Source of the DNA: Dipteris shenzhenensis
Taxonomy: Eukaryota > Polypodiophyta > Polypodiopsida > Gleicheniales
NCBI GenBank assembly: GCA_047967505.1
Contig: CM106539.1
Reading direction: 5' to 3' (one strand)
Length of the DNA stretch: 64,000 bases
The notes beneath the pieces are model-generated. The model did not search any database. It was not told the DNA's origin and saw nothing but the letters and a program-made list of their open reading frames with translations. Position 1 is the stretch's first letter. Every line of letters starts with the position of its first letter. Below are positions 53,365 to 64,000 of the stretch, in pieces. Both the position numbers and the translations under genes were made by a program.

Positions 53365-54385
53365 TCATACTCGATAGGGTCCTTGACCTAGATACTTTAG
53401 TTTTCCCTTGTGTACTTTGGCATTGTATAATAGGACTAAGTCGCCTTCCTTGATGTCTTTAGCTTTAAGATTTCTATTAAACCATGCCTTCCTTCTATGT
53501 TTTTCTGTTGTCATGGCATGGTAAGCGACTAGTCTTGTCTCCGTATGCTTCTCCAACTGATAGAGCCTTTCTTTCAAGGATTCATGGTCTCCCATGCGTT
53601 CCTGTACTTGCGATGCATAGGCTTGGTATCACAAATTCTAGTGGGACCATAGCTTCTAGGCCGTATACCAATTGAAAAGGTGTGTTCCCTGTACTGACCT
53701 TGAGTGTGGTTCTGTATGCCCATAAGGCTGCATTCAGTTTCTCTGCCCAATCACAATGCTGTGGTTCTACTACCTTGGTGAGGATAATGCATATTATTTT
53801 GTTGGTGGATTCAGCCTGTCCATTCCCTTGGGGGTAGTAGGGTGTGCTTTTTCTATGGATTACCATGAAGCCAGACAAGAGTTCTTGGATTACCTCATTG
53901 ACAAAATGTGTGCCTCTATCTGAGCCAATTTCAATGGGGCATCTGAATTAGGTGATCACATTTTTGTATAAGAATCTTGCTATGCTTCTGGCATCTACCT
54001 TTCTAACTACTTTAGCTTTAGCCCATTTTGTAAAGTAATCAGTGGCCACAATGATGTAGCGTGCCTGTGTTCCTTTTGCTATTGGATGTATGGGACCCAC
54101 ATAGTCAATCCCCCATTTTTCAAATGGTTTTTGTACAACAACTAGTGTTAGGGGATTGAAGTCTTTGTGTTGTGGTTTAGTAGTCCGTTGGCATACATCA
54201 TAGCCTTTTACATATTCATAGGCATCTGCCCACAGTGTTGGCCACCAGTAGCCTGTGAGGAGAACTTTTCTTGCTGTGGCTTCCCCTTGGAAGTGTCCTC
54301 CTGCAATTCCTTCATGGACTTCACTCAGGATTGGCATGATCTCATGAGGCATTACACATCTTTTGAATATCTGCTCCTTGCCCAT
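53365..54385 (-). pseudogene. Gypsy-F integrase (three open pieces)
   Basis: 54385-53948: HHCC region (H...GGHFQGEATARK...CQRTTKPQH) and core start WGIDYVGPIHPIAKGTQARY, IIVATDYFTKWAKAKVV. After a stop at 53948-53950 the frame runs through GSDRGTHFVNE and YYPQGNGQAESTNKIICIIL (D-D-E set complete), then ALWAYRTTLKVSTGNTPFQL. After a frameshift near 53600, 53595-53365 has the C-terminal EGDLVLLYNAKVHKGKLKYL and GQGPYRV, where it stops. Confidence 0.87.
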
Positions 54386-54482
54386 CTTGTACAGTTGTCT
54401 TGCAATGAGTTAATAGGTGCAGCCTTTAGAATCAATTTTCTGGCATCTACTGCTTTCATTTCAGGGGGTGGTCTTCCTACCA

Positions 54483-55928
54483 TCAAGTACCAATGATATT
54501 TCCATACCATTTTGGAATAGCATCTATTTGAAATAGTGCGGCATTTGGTAAATCATCTTCTACTCCAGTTGCTTCTTCTCCTGACTTAACACGAGACATG
54601 TGATTGGCAATGTAGTGTTGGGCACCTTTGCGAACCACTATTTTGAAGTTGAATTCTTGAAGCAAGAGGAGCCATCTGGTTATTCTTCCTATTGTACACG
54701 GACGGTTCACAAGATAAAGTAATGCTTGATGGTCGGTGTAGAAGACAAAATCATTTGCCAATAGATAGTACCGAAATTTCTTTACACTATAAAAAATTGC
54801 TAGGGCTTCTCTTTCTGTGGTGGTATAGTTGATCTCTGCAACATTGAGTTGTCAACTGGTGAAGTAGAATGGGTAGTCTTTCTTATGTTCACCAAGTTGA
54901 CAAAGCACACTCCCAATTGCATACTTGGATCCATCAGTATGAACATGAATATCAATATCCCAATTGGGAGATATAGGGATGGGTGCTGTGATTAGGCGCC
55001 ACTTTAAAAGCTCAAAGGCTTGGTTGCACTCTTCGGTCCATAAGAATTCCACTAATAATTTGTAAAGTGGTCTAGCTATCATGGGATACCGCAATATAAA
55101 TCTTCTATAATAGCCGGCATGTCCCATAAAGACCTGTACACCTTTGGAATTTGTAGGTGGAGGCAATTCCATGATGATTTTGATTTTTTCTATGTCAGTT
55201 GCAATCCCATGTTGAGAGACGATGTGTCCCAAAACAACTCCGTGGGTGACCATGAACTGGCTTTTTGTTGGATTTAGGGAGATGCCATACTCCCTACATT
55301 TGATTAGTACTACTTCAAGACATTTGAAGTGGTCTTGTTTGTTTGAATGGATGCACAAATCATCCAAAAACACTTGTAAAAATGTATTTAGAAAGGACTT
55401 GAAAGTAGTGAACATGACTCGCTAGAATGTGGCCGGGGCATTACAAAGGCCGAATGGCATGACTCTATATGCAAAAATACCCCATTCTGTAGCAAATGCG
55501 ATTTTTGATTGGTCTTTAGGAGCGATTTGCACTTGGTTATAGCTACTGAAGCCATCCAAGACGCTATATATTTCTGAACATGCCACCTGTTCCAACATTG
55601 TTTCTGTTAAGGGTAGGGGATAGTGATCCCTAATTGTGGCGGCATTCACATTTTTTAAGTTTACGCATATTCTAAGCTTCTTGTTGCATTTAGGCACAAT
55701 GACAATGGGTGAAACCCAATCAGTGTGCTCTATCTCATAGATGAATCTGACATCTAGGAGTTTTTCCAGCTCATCATAAACCATGGTGCCATACTTAGGA
55801 TTTGTTCGATAAGGTCCACATACCTTAGGGTGAAAGCCTTCCCTTATAGGTATTGTGTGTACTGCCATGTCTGGTGAAATTCCTTTCATCTCTTTGTATG
55901 ACCATGCTAGGCAGTCACGGTTTTCCAT
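54483..55928 (-). pseudogene. Gypsy-F reverse transcriptase and RNase H
   Basis: 55928-55422: RT fingers and palm (SPIVIVPKCNKKLRICVNLK, YPLPLTETMLEQVACSEIYS, GFSSYNQVQIAPKDQSKIAF, MPFGLCNAPATF), ending in TAG where Gln is conserved. 55415-54852: VFLDDLCIHSNKQDHF, SLNPTKSQFMV, RPLYKLLVEFLWTEECNQAF, then RNase H start VHTDGSKYAIGSVL, ending in TGA where Arg is usual. It continues TTEREALAIFYSVKKFRYYL, and 54761-54483: YTDHQALLYLVNRP, IANHMSRV. Stops look like C-to-T changes. Confidence 0.9.
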
Positions 55929-56220
55929 TAGGAGTGCTTTGAGTTTGGTTTCATCTTCTTGACGAAGCTGTTTTCCAATGAAAACCAGTTTTTCTTCCTA
56001 ACCTTCAAGGGCAAGGTTTATTGTGCATGTTTTTGTTGATCCCTCATAGATTGGAATTTCTCCAGTGCTATCAGTTTCTTGAACTTCATATTCTCTTAGT
56101 GGTCTTGGCATTGCTATTGGCGCACTGCCACTTGTGTAATTCTAGAAGTATTATTGCACTTCTCAAAGATCAGTCTCCGATGATGTTGAACTAGCCTAAC
56201 ATTGGGTGGCATAGTTTCAT

Positions 56221-57528
56221 TTACCAATTTGTTAGGCTCTTTTTAAATTTTTGTTTTGAAGTCTGCTGATCGAGCTTCATCCGCACATGTGGCTTATATT
56301 TTCGAAACTTCTTATGTTGGGAACTATGGGGTAACTTTTCCACTGCTAAGGTGTTTCCAAGTAAGGGTTCATTTGCTGTGCATACTCCTTCCAGTCCCTC
56401 AAGGGACCATTCAAGAGGCGGTGGTTCTGATTTTGAGGGAGTTGGCTTGGCAAGGTACAATTCGACAATCCTTTTTTGGACTCGTTCGAATTCATTGACG
56501 TGTTCAGCCTTGGCTTTTTTGCATTTTCCTCCTTCATCTTTCTTGTGGGATCTTTTGCTGTTATTCAACTTTGGAGGTTTAACTTTTGGGAGCTCAACTG
56601 CCATTAGGGCATGCAGAATGGCTAAGTCATTATCGAAGATTTGATCTTCAATTTTAGCATTCTCAGCCTCTGTTTCAAGGTGAAAATCTGAGTCATCATT
56701 GGTACGGGTACCTTCTTCAGGTTCATTATCCCACTCCAGGTCAGCTATAAATAATGGCATCTCTAGATCGATTGGTTCTTCATGTGGGAGTGGAGGATCT
56801 ACCTGTAGCGGCTTAGCATCTATCTGTGAGAAGATGGGGTCTAATGAATGGCAGTTGTTGATGATTGCCAATGTTTGTATCCAATTATTGACATTGCTTT
56901 ATGAGTCACCTGCTATGGCATGCTATTGTAGGGGAGCTGATTTGCTTGAGATTGTTGTGGAAGATGTGTCATCCAATGCTCTAGGCACAATTGGTTTTAT
57001 AGCTCCTGTTCCCACATTCACCCTGACTGCGGTGTCTCAATTATGGATTGTCAGTCTATCAGTTTTCCAGTCATGGAGGACTGATGCTTCCCGTAAACAA
57101 GGATGTCCCAGTAAGATTTGATAGGATTTTTTGGGGAGATCCAAGATTGTGAATCGAAGGGAAAGTCAGACTCCTACGATCTTTGTGGACACGCCATTCA
57201 CTATTCCCAAGGGATTAGGTCGGGAATCATCGGCAAGGCATATGTTGAAATTAGCCTTTTGCATTGGTGGGAGACCCCATTCTTCGTAGAGCTCCTTTGA
57301 TAGGATATTTACACCTACTCCACCATCCACTATGGCTTGGACTTCATTATATGCCTTGTGGATCAAAGGCACAGTAATGTTGCATATGTCATCTCTCTCA
57401 CCCATCTGCATAGGGATATCTTCGATGTCGTTCATAGGTGGAGGGGGATTGGTGAGTTCAATCCATCCTTTGAAACTCTCCCAGAGATTGGGACAATTTC
57501 GTAGGACGATTCTGATGGGAATTGACAC
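56221..57528 (-). pseudogene. Gypsy-F protease and linker
   Basis: 57528-57166 has the protease motif AIVDGGVGVNILSKELYEEW (about 57335-57276). 56871-56221 is an acidic and lysine-rich linker (PPLPHEEPIDLEMPLFIADL, KRSHKKDEGGKCKKAKAEH) of the kind found between protease and RT in Athila/Tat-like elements. Confidence 0.75.
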
Positions 57529-59450
57529 AGGGCAACTTAGGATGGTAGAGAGTGTGGCTCCTTCAAGTTGACGTGGCGATACATTATGTTGTGGAGCCTA
57601 TTGTTGGAATAGAGGCTCGAGTACAGTATCAATACTCTATGGGGCCAAGTCATGGATTGGGTCTTGAGCTTGTTTCTCAACCTCAAATTGAGCTTGTTGG
57701 TTTTGTACCCATTGTTGAAGTGCCTGAAAACGAGCCTTCTCCACCTTTGCATTTGGGTATGGAGCTTCTTTTATTTGAGGCTCGAGAGTTGATGTGGATG
57801 AGCTCGGCTGCTCATTGCTTGGCGAAGGTGGAGGTACTTGTGCTTTCTTTTTAAGAAGTCACTTTGGTTGGATTGGAATGTTAGGGTCCTTGGTGGCCTC
57901 TTTTCTGTTGGCATGTAATTACATTTATAGGTTGTGATATTACACTTGCCGGACCTAGACTTTGATGGTCCACCCCAATGATGCTGATTGGGACATCAAG
58001 CTTAACCTCTATTTGTTCTGGGACCTTATTTTTCATGGGACAATCCATACAGGCATGTCCTATGCAACAATCTCTGCAGAGTGGTTGGAAATAGCTGGGC
58101 TACCACGATGGGGGCACTAATTGATCCGGTGATTTTCTCCACAACCCTAGCACTTGATTGGTGCTCGATATGTGTTGGGACGTACTTGATTTGCATAAAT
58201 TGGTATTAGATCCTCTGTACCTTCTACATAGTACACTGGGTACTCTATTTCATACTCAAATGATGAGTCTACCTCCTCGGCTTGTAATTGATGTATTGGA
58301 ATTGCCTGAGGAGCTGGATTTGGTGCTCTTGGATATGGTCGTGGATTCGGATTCCTGAGTAGTTGTGGGACTTGTGTCCGAATGGGAATAGGATTTAGCC
58401 TCGGAGCTAGGGGCACTTGTGCAAGTGCTAGTTACCTGTACACTGGCATGGGTGCCGTTTGGTATTGTTGAGGTTGAGGCGGGTTGTTGCGCATATTAAA
58501 GATGCAACTGTTTTCATCATGGCTACTGATGACGTAGATATGGCACCACAACCTTGGTAATGGATTTGCTTGTGCAGTGATCTTGGGTCTTAGGACCAGG
58601 CACTCATTTGCTATATGATTGGCCATGTAGTGTGGACACTAGACATTTTCTCGCCGTGGATATGCTTGAGTTGGTGACTGAGACAAGTGAAGTTTTTGTT
58701 CCATGGCGTGCATCATGTCTTCTTTCAGCTTCATGGTTATGGACTCTAGGCGATCTTCATTTGATGTTTTGGTAGTGGACTTGGATTTGCCTTTTTTTGA
58801 GCGCTTATCTCATGTATTATATCTACTGTCATCACTGTTAGTGTTTGAGTCGGTCATGCCATCCTCGATGTCAATGGCTGCTGCTTGAGTAGCACTGAAC
58901 GTTTCATAGCTGCTTATCTTTTTCATATCCTTTGGATTTTCTTTCTTAGTACTGCAATGAACCATGCTGTGAGGTACTTTGTATTTGGGCGTGGGTCACA
59001 TTTGGCAATTAATCTTTTCATCTTACCCAGGTACGTGCATACATCTTCTCGCCGGCCTTGTTCGATCTTGCTCAGTTGGAGAGCAGGATCATCTTGTAGC
59101 CTCTCTATTTGAAAGTGTCATTTGAATTCTGTTTGAAGTAGGTCCCATGTGGCACACTCTTCCAGTAGAAGGTCTAGGTACCATTCAGACGCTTCATCAG
59201 TTTTGGCCATGGGAAACCAAGCCACCTTGGTTTCATGGGATTGATCTCCACCTGCTCGGCATGTGGCATCAAAATGCTAGAGGAATCGCGCTGGATCTCC
59301 CCTACCATTATATTTGGGAAGTTCCAGTTTTCCCACTCCATATGAGAACATGGGAGAGGTTGAAATGCACTTAGGGATGGAAAAATAAGGGAAGAATTAA
59401 GGCTGACATGTAGGCAGCAGATTGGCTTCCATATGAGTAATAAGTCCATG
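57529..59450 (-). pseudogene. Gypsy-F gag (heavily broken)
   Basis: Gag core in changing frames at about 59345-59050 (KYNGRGDP, FLxHFDATCRAGGDQSHETK, VAWFPMAKTDEASEWYLD, LQTEFK), proline-rich DNA at 58416-58147, and a zinc knuckle with two stops (C-stop-GCGENH, about 58155-58115). No single frame stays open for more than about 90 codons. Confidence 0.7.
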
Positions 59451-61400
59451 TCCTTTTAAGGACCATTCTAGAGCAACCACATGGGACACCCTTGTCAGCA
59501 TCATGGATAGGTGGTGATGTGGCCATTCTAATCAAGAATGGACTCGAATTTTGATGATATTTTTGTGCAAATGAGAAACTGGTGTTGGGTATTATGTTTC
59601 CAATATGGTATCTATGTATAAATTGTTACGTAAGCTATGTTAAATCTGAGAAGTGAATGTGCTTAAGGAATCCAATCGATAATCTTTAGGAAAAGCATTT
59701 TGTATGTACCTTTTGTATAAATACCTCCAATTTATGGGCTGTTGAAGCACATTTTGTATCTATCTTTTTTGAGCATGAACTATCTCTTATGGTATTCCTT
59801 TTTGCAATAGTTGAAACTACTAAAAAAATAATAATTCTCTCTTGTGAATCTTGCTATCAACCATCATGGGGGACAAGCATTTTTTGAGCGAAATCTTCTG
59901 AGCATCCGAGCGAAGGAAAAAAAAGCTTCCAACTATGTAAAAATATGCTAAAAATAGATCAGAACAAAACCTAATTTCACTTAGAAATATGCAAAGTATT
60001 ATAGCAATGCCTATTTTATACACAAATATTTACATGAATCTTTGGGAATGGTGAGTAACATAATGGGATGGCTTTTTAAGAAACCCACATGTGGAGTGGA
60101 CTTCTCTATGAAAATATCCTTATGATCTTTCTTACAACTTTAACTTAATAGGGGGTGACATTGAAAATCCTTTCTCAACCTAGCCTATGAAAGGCTTTAT
60201 CCAAAGAAACCTCATTAAAGTAAGCCATCAAGGTAGTTTCACCAGCGAAACCCCTTTGAAGTAGGTCTTCCAAGGTAGTTTCACTGGCGAAACTACCATG
60301 GACAGCACTTTTCAAAGTGGCATAACTTTCACATCCAATGTCCAAATATAGTCATTCAGCCACTCAAATTGACCAGAAAACACCATTTAAGGACATCTAT
60401 GGAGTTATATTTTAAAAATTCTTGCATCCATAGTATTAAATATTATATATATTTTTATCATAGTGATACATAAGCCCAAGTTAATATTTATTTATAGTAA
60501 TGTAAACTTCTTTAGAAACATATCCATAAATATCTTGTTTTATCTATGCTATTAAAATACTAGAAAGCTCTTTTCATATTGACATAAATGTGTTTAATAA
60601 GTAATTATATATATATAATATTATTACATTGAGAGTGATTATGAGGGATGTTTCTTAAAGGAATTATTTTTCAACACTTTTTGAAGGTAATAACAAGGGT
60701 ACAAAGGAAGTCTATGAAGAAGAAAATTTGTGTTATGTAAAATTGAACGAGTGACAATTCTGTATGTTTTTATGATAAAGGGATCTAGTTCTAGTGAAAA
60801 TAAAAGTGTAAAAACCATGTTTCCTAAAGAAATACAATTTCTTAAATCTCTTGAAAAACACGCTCGAATAAATCTACTCATAGGCTTTTGCTTGTAGAAT
60901 TGATGCATCCACCATCATGTACCTTAAAAATGGGAGAAGGTATGAGCTATATTTGCAAGCATCCATTGCAGCTTAACAACTAATGTGGATTTACTTGTAG
61001 GTTAATTTGGAGCTATTGGTATACACATATGGCATGGATAAAGCCAAGGATGACCAATATAGGTAGGTTATACACATATGACATGGTTAAAGCCAAGGAT
61101 GACCAATGGGCTTTGTCCTTCTTGTATTCTAGTTGCCACTCACAAAAAGATTCTAGAGACCATGGGAAAACCATTGCAGATCATATGGTCCCCTTCCCAT
61201 CTGCAAGCCCCATATGAGGAGAGCATGAGGGAGGTGGACTAAGGTAGGATGGGGCTACCACAAATATTGAAAATGTAGCTCAAATTGTTTTAGCCAAGAC
61301 AAGAGAACTAATGGTTTTGCCTTTTTGTCCTTGGAAAAGATGGTTTGATTGCGGGTTGAATTGGTTTGTCAAGCTTTGCTACACTAGCTTGGAACAATGA
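59451..61400. other. AT-rich DNA, no gene seen
   Basis: Low GC, no domain in any frame. A 9-bp inverted repeat GGTAGTTTC/GAAACTACC with 6-nt loop is at 60274-60297, with a related half copy at about 60231. An AT-rich run lies at 60600-60625. Confidence 0.5.
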
Positions 61401-61770
61401 CAATAGCAAACATTCCTTCTTTTCTGCTTGCACCGCTTTGAGGCAATCTTCTCAAATTTCTCTTGTCATTCATAGAAATTCTCCTATGGCCTTTTGGACA
61501 TCTTGAAGTTGGGGCCCCTTGGCCACCTTGGGATGACTATCCCTCAACCGTTGAAGTTGTAACATGTGGGTGAAGAGATTCCCTGATTGTTGCTGGGCCT
61601 CCATCTGCATCATGGTGTGCATCATAGAAACCATGGCTAAAGGTAATACCTATGCCTCTGCTGGTGGAGGTCTTGGTCGTGGAGGATCCACCTGAGTGGA
61701 ATCCAAATTGTCCTCCATTGGATTGTTCTTTGAGACTCATGGTCGACTTGTTAGAGTGGGTTATCAATAT
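61401..61770 (-). pseudogene. Gag N-terminal-like fragment (tentative)
   Basis: Minus-strand reading MQMEAQQQSGNLFTHMLQLQ, LRDSHPKVAKGPQLQDVQ resembles the glutamine-rich start of a retrotransposon gag. About 150 bp upstream on the minus strand lies TGGTATCAAAGC (61930-61919), one base off the Met-tRNA primer site. No LTR ends found. Confidence 0.35.
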
Positions 61771-63086
61771 GCATTCTTTGTGCTATCTAAATCAGGGTCT
61801 CTTTACCAAGGCTAAAGGATGAAGGGAAGAATTCCACTTGCTTTAGAAGACATTGGGGGTGTGATTCTTTCACTCCCTACTCTTGATTATCCTCACTATT
61901 TCAGGGAAGTTTTTGAGCTTTGATACCAATACTAGGGCAAGGGGCCCGGAACACTCTCTCACTAACTATGGCAGTTCTACTCTACTGAGTTCGGTAGCGT
62001 GGAATGCTGATGGTGATAACCGCATGTGCTCACACATGCATGTTTGTGTTTGTGTGCATGTGTGTGTGTGTGTGCATGTGAGAGAGGCTGCTATCTTGGA
62101 GGCTCGCCAATCACTAGTTGTACATACCTTAAGTCTTCCTCATTGACTTGTTTGAGTCCCACTAAAGGGCTATGCTAAGGCTGTGAAGCTATCCATGGAT
62201 TGAGACTATAGTGTAGAGGTTATGGCTATCCACCATCGCCATGAAAAGTAGGATCTTGTAGAGTCTACAATGTCTACTGCTACTATGTCTTCTGTTCAAA
62301 GAGCTATGTGGAATGTTGGGGCTGTTGTCTAGATGGCTTTTTGGAGTTGCTGTGTAAACTACATCTAGTATGGCTGAAGTTGATACTACTGGATGTGTTG
62401 TTGCTGCACTGGCGCATGATGCTAGAAATCTTTGATGCTATTTTCTTGTTCCTACTTGGTTTCTTCTATACTAGCCATGATTTCCTTGACTGGGCTTAGT
62501 TCTGCTTCTTATGATGCAGACAAGTTTTGGAGCTCTTGTTGAGAATTTTTTTGCATACTCATTGGCCATTGTTGCATTCAACAATTTAGCTTATGCTTCT
62601 AGCACTTTTGAATAGCTTATGATTATGATTGATTATATCATTTCTTGTTTTGAAGATTTGACTTCCAAGTTTTGAAATCAAGATTCGGTTTCTTGAAGCC
62701 CTTCTCCCAGCTTAGACTATTGAAGATTTTGATCGACATTTGCATTTGTGAAATATAGTGTTGGAGGATTTAGATAAGTGGGAATGTCTTTAGATGATGT
62801 TGATAGATCTAAGAATTGTGAGAAATCTTATTCAATAATGCTGATAGATCTAAGTCTCATGGGTCTTGGTGCTTGTGCATGTGTCATGGCTTGATCATCA
62901 TTTATTTGTATTTGCTAAGTCATCTGCTATGTCTACTACTATGAGGGTAATATTGAAGTAGTAATTGCCTCTAATAGGAATTGATAGGCTTCTTCATGTA
63001 ATGATTTCCATTAATCCTTCTATTGAACCCTATGTTTGCTCTTTTCCTCTTATTGCACTTATAGGTGTGAAGAGTTCCGTGTGTAG
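61771..63086. other. Unassigned DNA with a (TG)n tract and dispersed repeat copy 2
   Basis: TG-rich tract at about 62040-62080. 62472-62575 matches 37161-37262. No gene supported. Confidence 0.45.
62472..62575. repeat. Dispersed ~100-bp repeat, copy 2
   Basis: Same orientation as 37161-37262; flanks differ. Confidence 0.75.
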
Positions 63087-64000
63087 TATTAGCTAGAAAA
63101 GAATTCCAGGCAAGATGCTAGATGTGAGGCATGGCGACGCTCGAGGGCCATAGAGGAAAAGGGAACATGAGGGGAGAAGCATTAACATGGGTGGGGAAAA
63201 GGGATTAAGAGGGGTGGGAATGAAGGGGGAGACTATGGCACAAGGGGAGAGGGAGAGGGGAAAGAGGAGCATGTACATAATGGGACGAGAAATGTAGAGA
63301 TAGAGACATCAAGGGAAGAGAGTCATGCTTTATTTGAAAGGAAGGATGGGGGGGGAGGGAAATCAAAGCACTAGCTAGGTGGCTTTACAAGAATGAGCGT
63401 GTCCCATCAAGGAATAGCCCCCTCCTTTTATAGCCAAGAGAGGGGGTCTCTCCTAATAAATGCATCCTCCCACATGCATGGTGTGTGTGGAAGAGTCTCC
63501 CATGAGGGCTAGGAGGTTACGCACTCTCAATTGTGTGCGACAACCCTTTGCTTCATTTTTCCACATAAATCAACCCCCATATCCCAAGTCTAAGATACTC
63601 CCTTGGTCTCTTCCCAATTTTATAATACATTCAAACATCTAGGAGGACAAGTGGAGGGTTGGCACAAGGAATCTTACTACCTCATCCTACTTTCCCATTA
63701 TTTAACTTGCATTCTTGGACTTTCTACACCCCCCCCCACATGGGCCTATCCTACACGGAGGGAATAATCCAATATAATATCCATCTCCACCTATTTATAA
63801 TTACTTTTCCCATGGTCCTTGGGCCATATCTCACTAAATGCAGGCATGGGACCACCTAGATGGAGGGGTGGCACATGGAGGAACCATGCCACCTTACCAT
63901 TTTATAATATAACTACCATGGATTAGGTACAACACACCTTATGGGTCCTCTTACGTGGAAGGGTGGTACATGGTCATGCCCTGCCACCTCAACCCTGGGT
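63087..64000 (-). repeat. LTR-like unit G, copy 2 (runs off window)
   Basis: Matches 26925-27840 over more than 900 bp with scattered substitutions and small indels. Minus-strand TATA box (GCTATAAAAGG, about 63434-63424) and AATAAAG (about 63334-63328) are in the same places. The TG end is TA here (63087), so this copy is worn. Confidence 0.6.

Larger units (their letters stand above)
53365..59450 (-). mobile_element. Ty3/gypsy-F retrotransposon body, heavily decayed
   Basis: On the minus strand the full gag-protease-RT-RNase H-integrase order can be followed from about 59450 to 53365, with many stops and frameshifts. LTRs were not identified. The DGG protease and sequence style match gypsy-D and gypsy-E. 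Confidence 0.88.

Noticed and set aside
1-64000. tRNA, rRNA or snoRNA genes
   Set aside because: No cloverleaf A/B boxes, rRNA signature or C/D box pairs recognised by eye on either strand; a tRNAscan and Infernal run would be needed to exclude them fully.

Overview
The window looks like transposon-dense nuclear DNA of a land plant with a large genome. One host gene is recognisable: a copper-transporting P1B-ATPase of the HMA5/RAN1 type with GT-AG introns (31452-35188, plus strand). Almost everything else is retrotransposons, one DNA transposon, minisatellites and about 2.2 kb of (TA)/(TATG)/(CA) microsatellite. The element types (Ty1/copia, several Ty3/gypsy, LINE-like, hAT, TRIM-like) are general to land plants. 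A seed-free vascular plant would fit, but I cannot fix the lineage from the sequence.

Layout. 1-5989: Ty3/gypsy-A, minus strand (RT-RNase H-integrase start, amber stop, gag-protease, long CCGTAC-rich leader, Met-tRNA primer site, candidate LTR). 6043-22909: an old plus-strand gypsy-B in pieces (gag 6043-6877 and 9934-10960, link 20945-21065, RT start 22517-22909). It is broken up by a hAT element (6878-9925, TIRs and 8-bp TSD), LINE-like minus-strand fragments, and a near-intact Ty1/copia element (13306-20637, TSD CTCGA). 22910-26640: plus-strand gypsy-C, split by a young non-coding TRIM-like LTR element (24714-26456, LTRs identical by eye, TSD TCTGG). 26641-30004: microsatellites and a solo-LTR-like unit. 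30005-30850: an LTR with primer site and CCGTAC-rich leader, in sense just upstream of the ATPase. 31452-35188: ATPase exons. 35189-38152: mostly unassigned. 38153-47098: complete but decayed gypsy-E, minus strand, TSD GTTCC, nested in gypsy-D. 47104-48357: gypsy-D with an internal deletion fusing RT to the integrase C-terminal region. 48361-49920: fold-back palindromes, a nine-unit array of a conserved hairpin, and a small unknown ORF. 50100-52340: minisatellites. 53365-59450: decayed gypsy-F, minus strand. 59450-64000: mostly unassigned AT-rich DNA with a gag-like fragment and a second copy of the 26925 LTR-like unit.

How it fits together. The ATPase would export copper or deliver it to the secretory pathway. 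It keeps every catalytic motif visible in its five exons, but the exon carrying its first metal-binding domain was not found; the nearest upstream sequence is a retroelement fragment and microsatellite. Insertion order can be read from target-site duplications: gypsy-B, then the LINE-like fragments and hAT, then copia; gypsy-C before the TRIM-like element; gypsy-D before gypsy-E.

The most unusual signal is the 48791-49475 array. Nine degenerate ~38-nt units lie 70-100 bp apart, and the changes between copies keep a stem-loop paired, including G-U pairs. That suggests selection or a copying mechanism acting on an RNA-like fold. I know of no described family with this unit.
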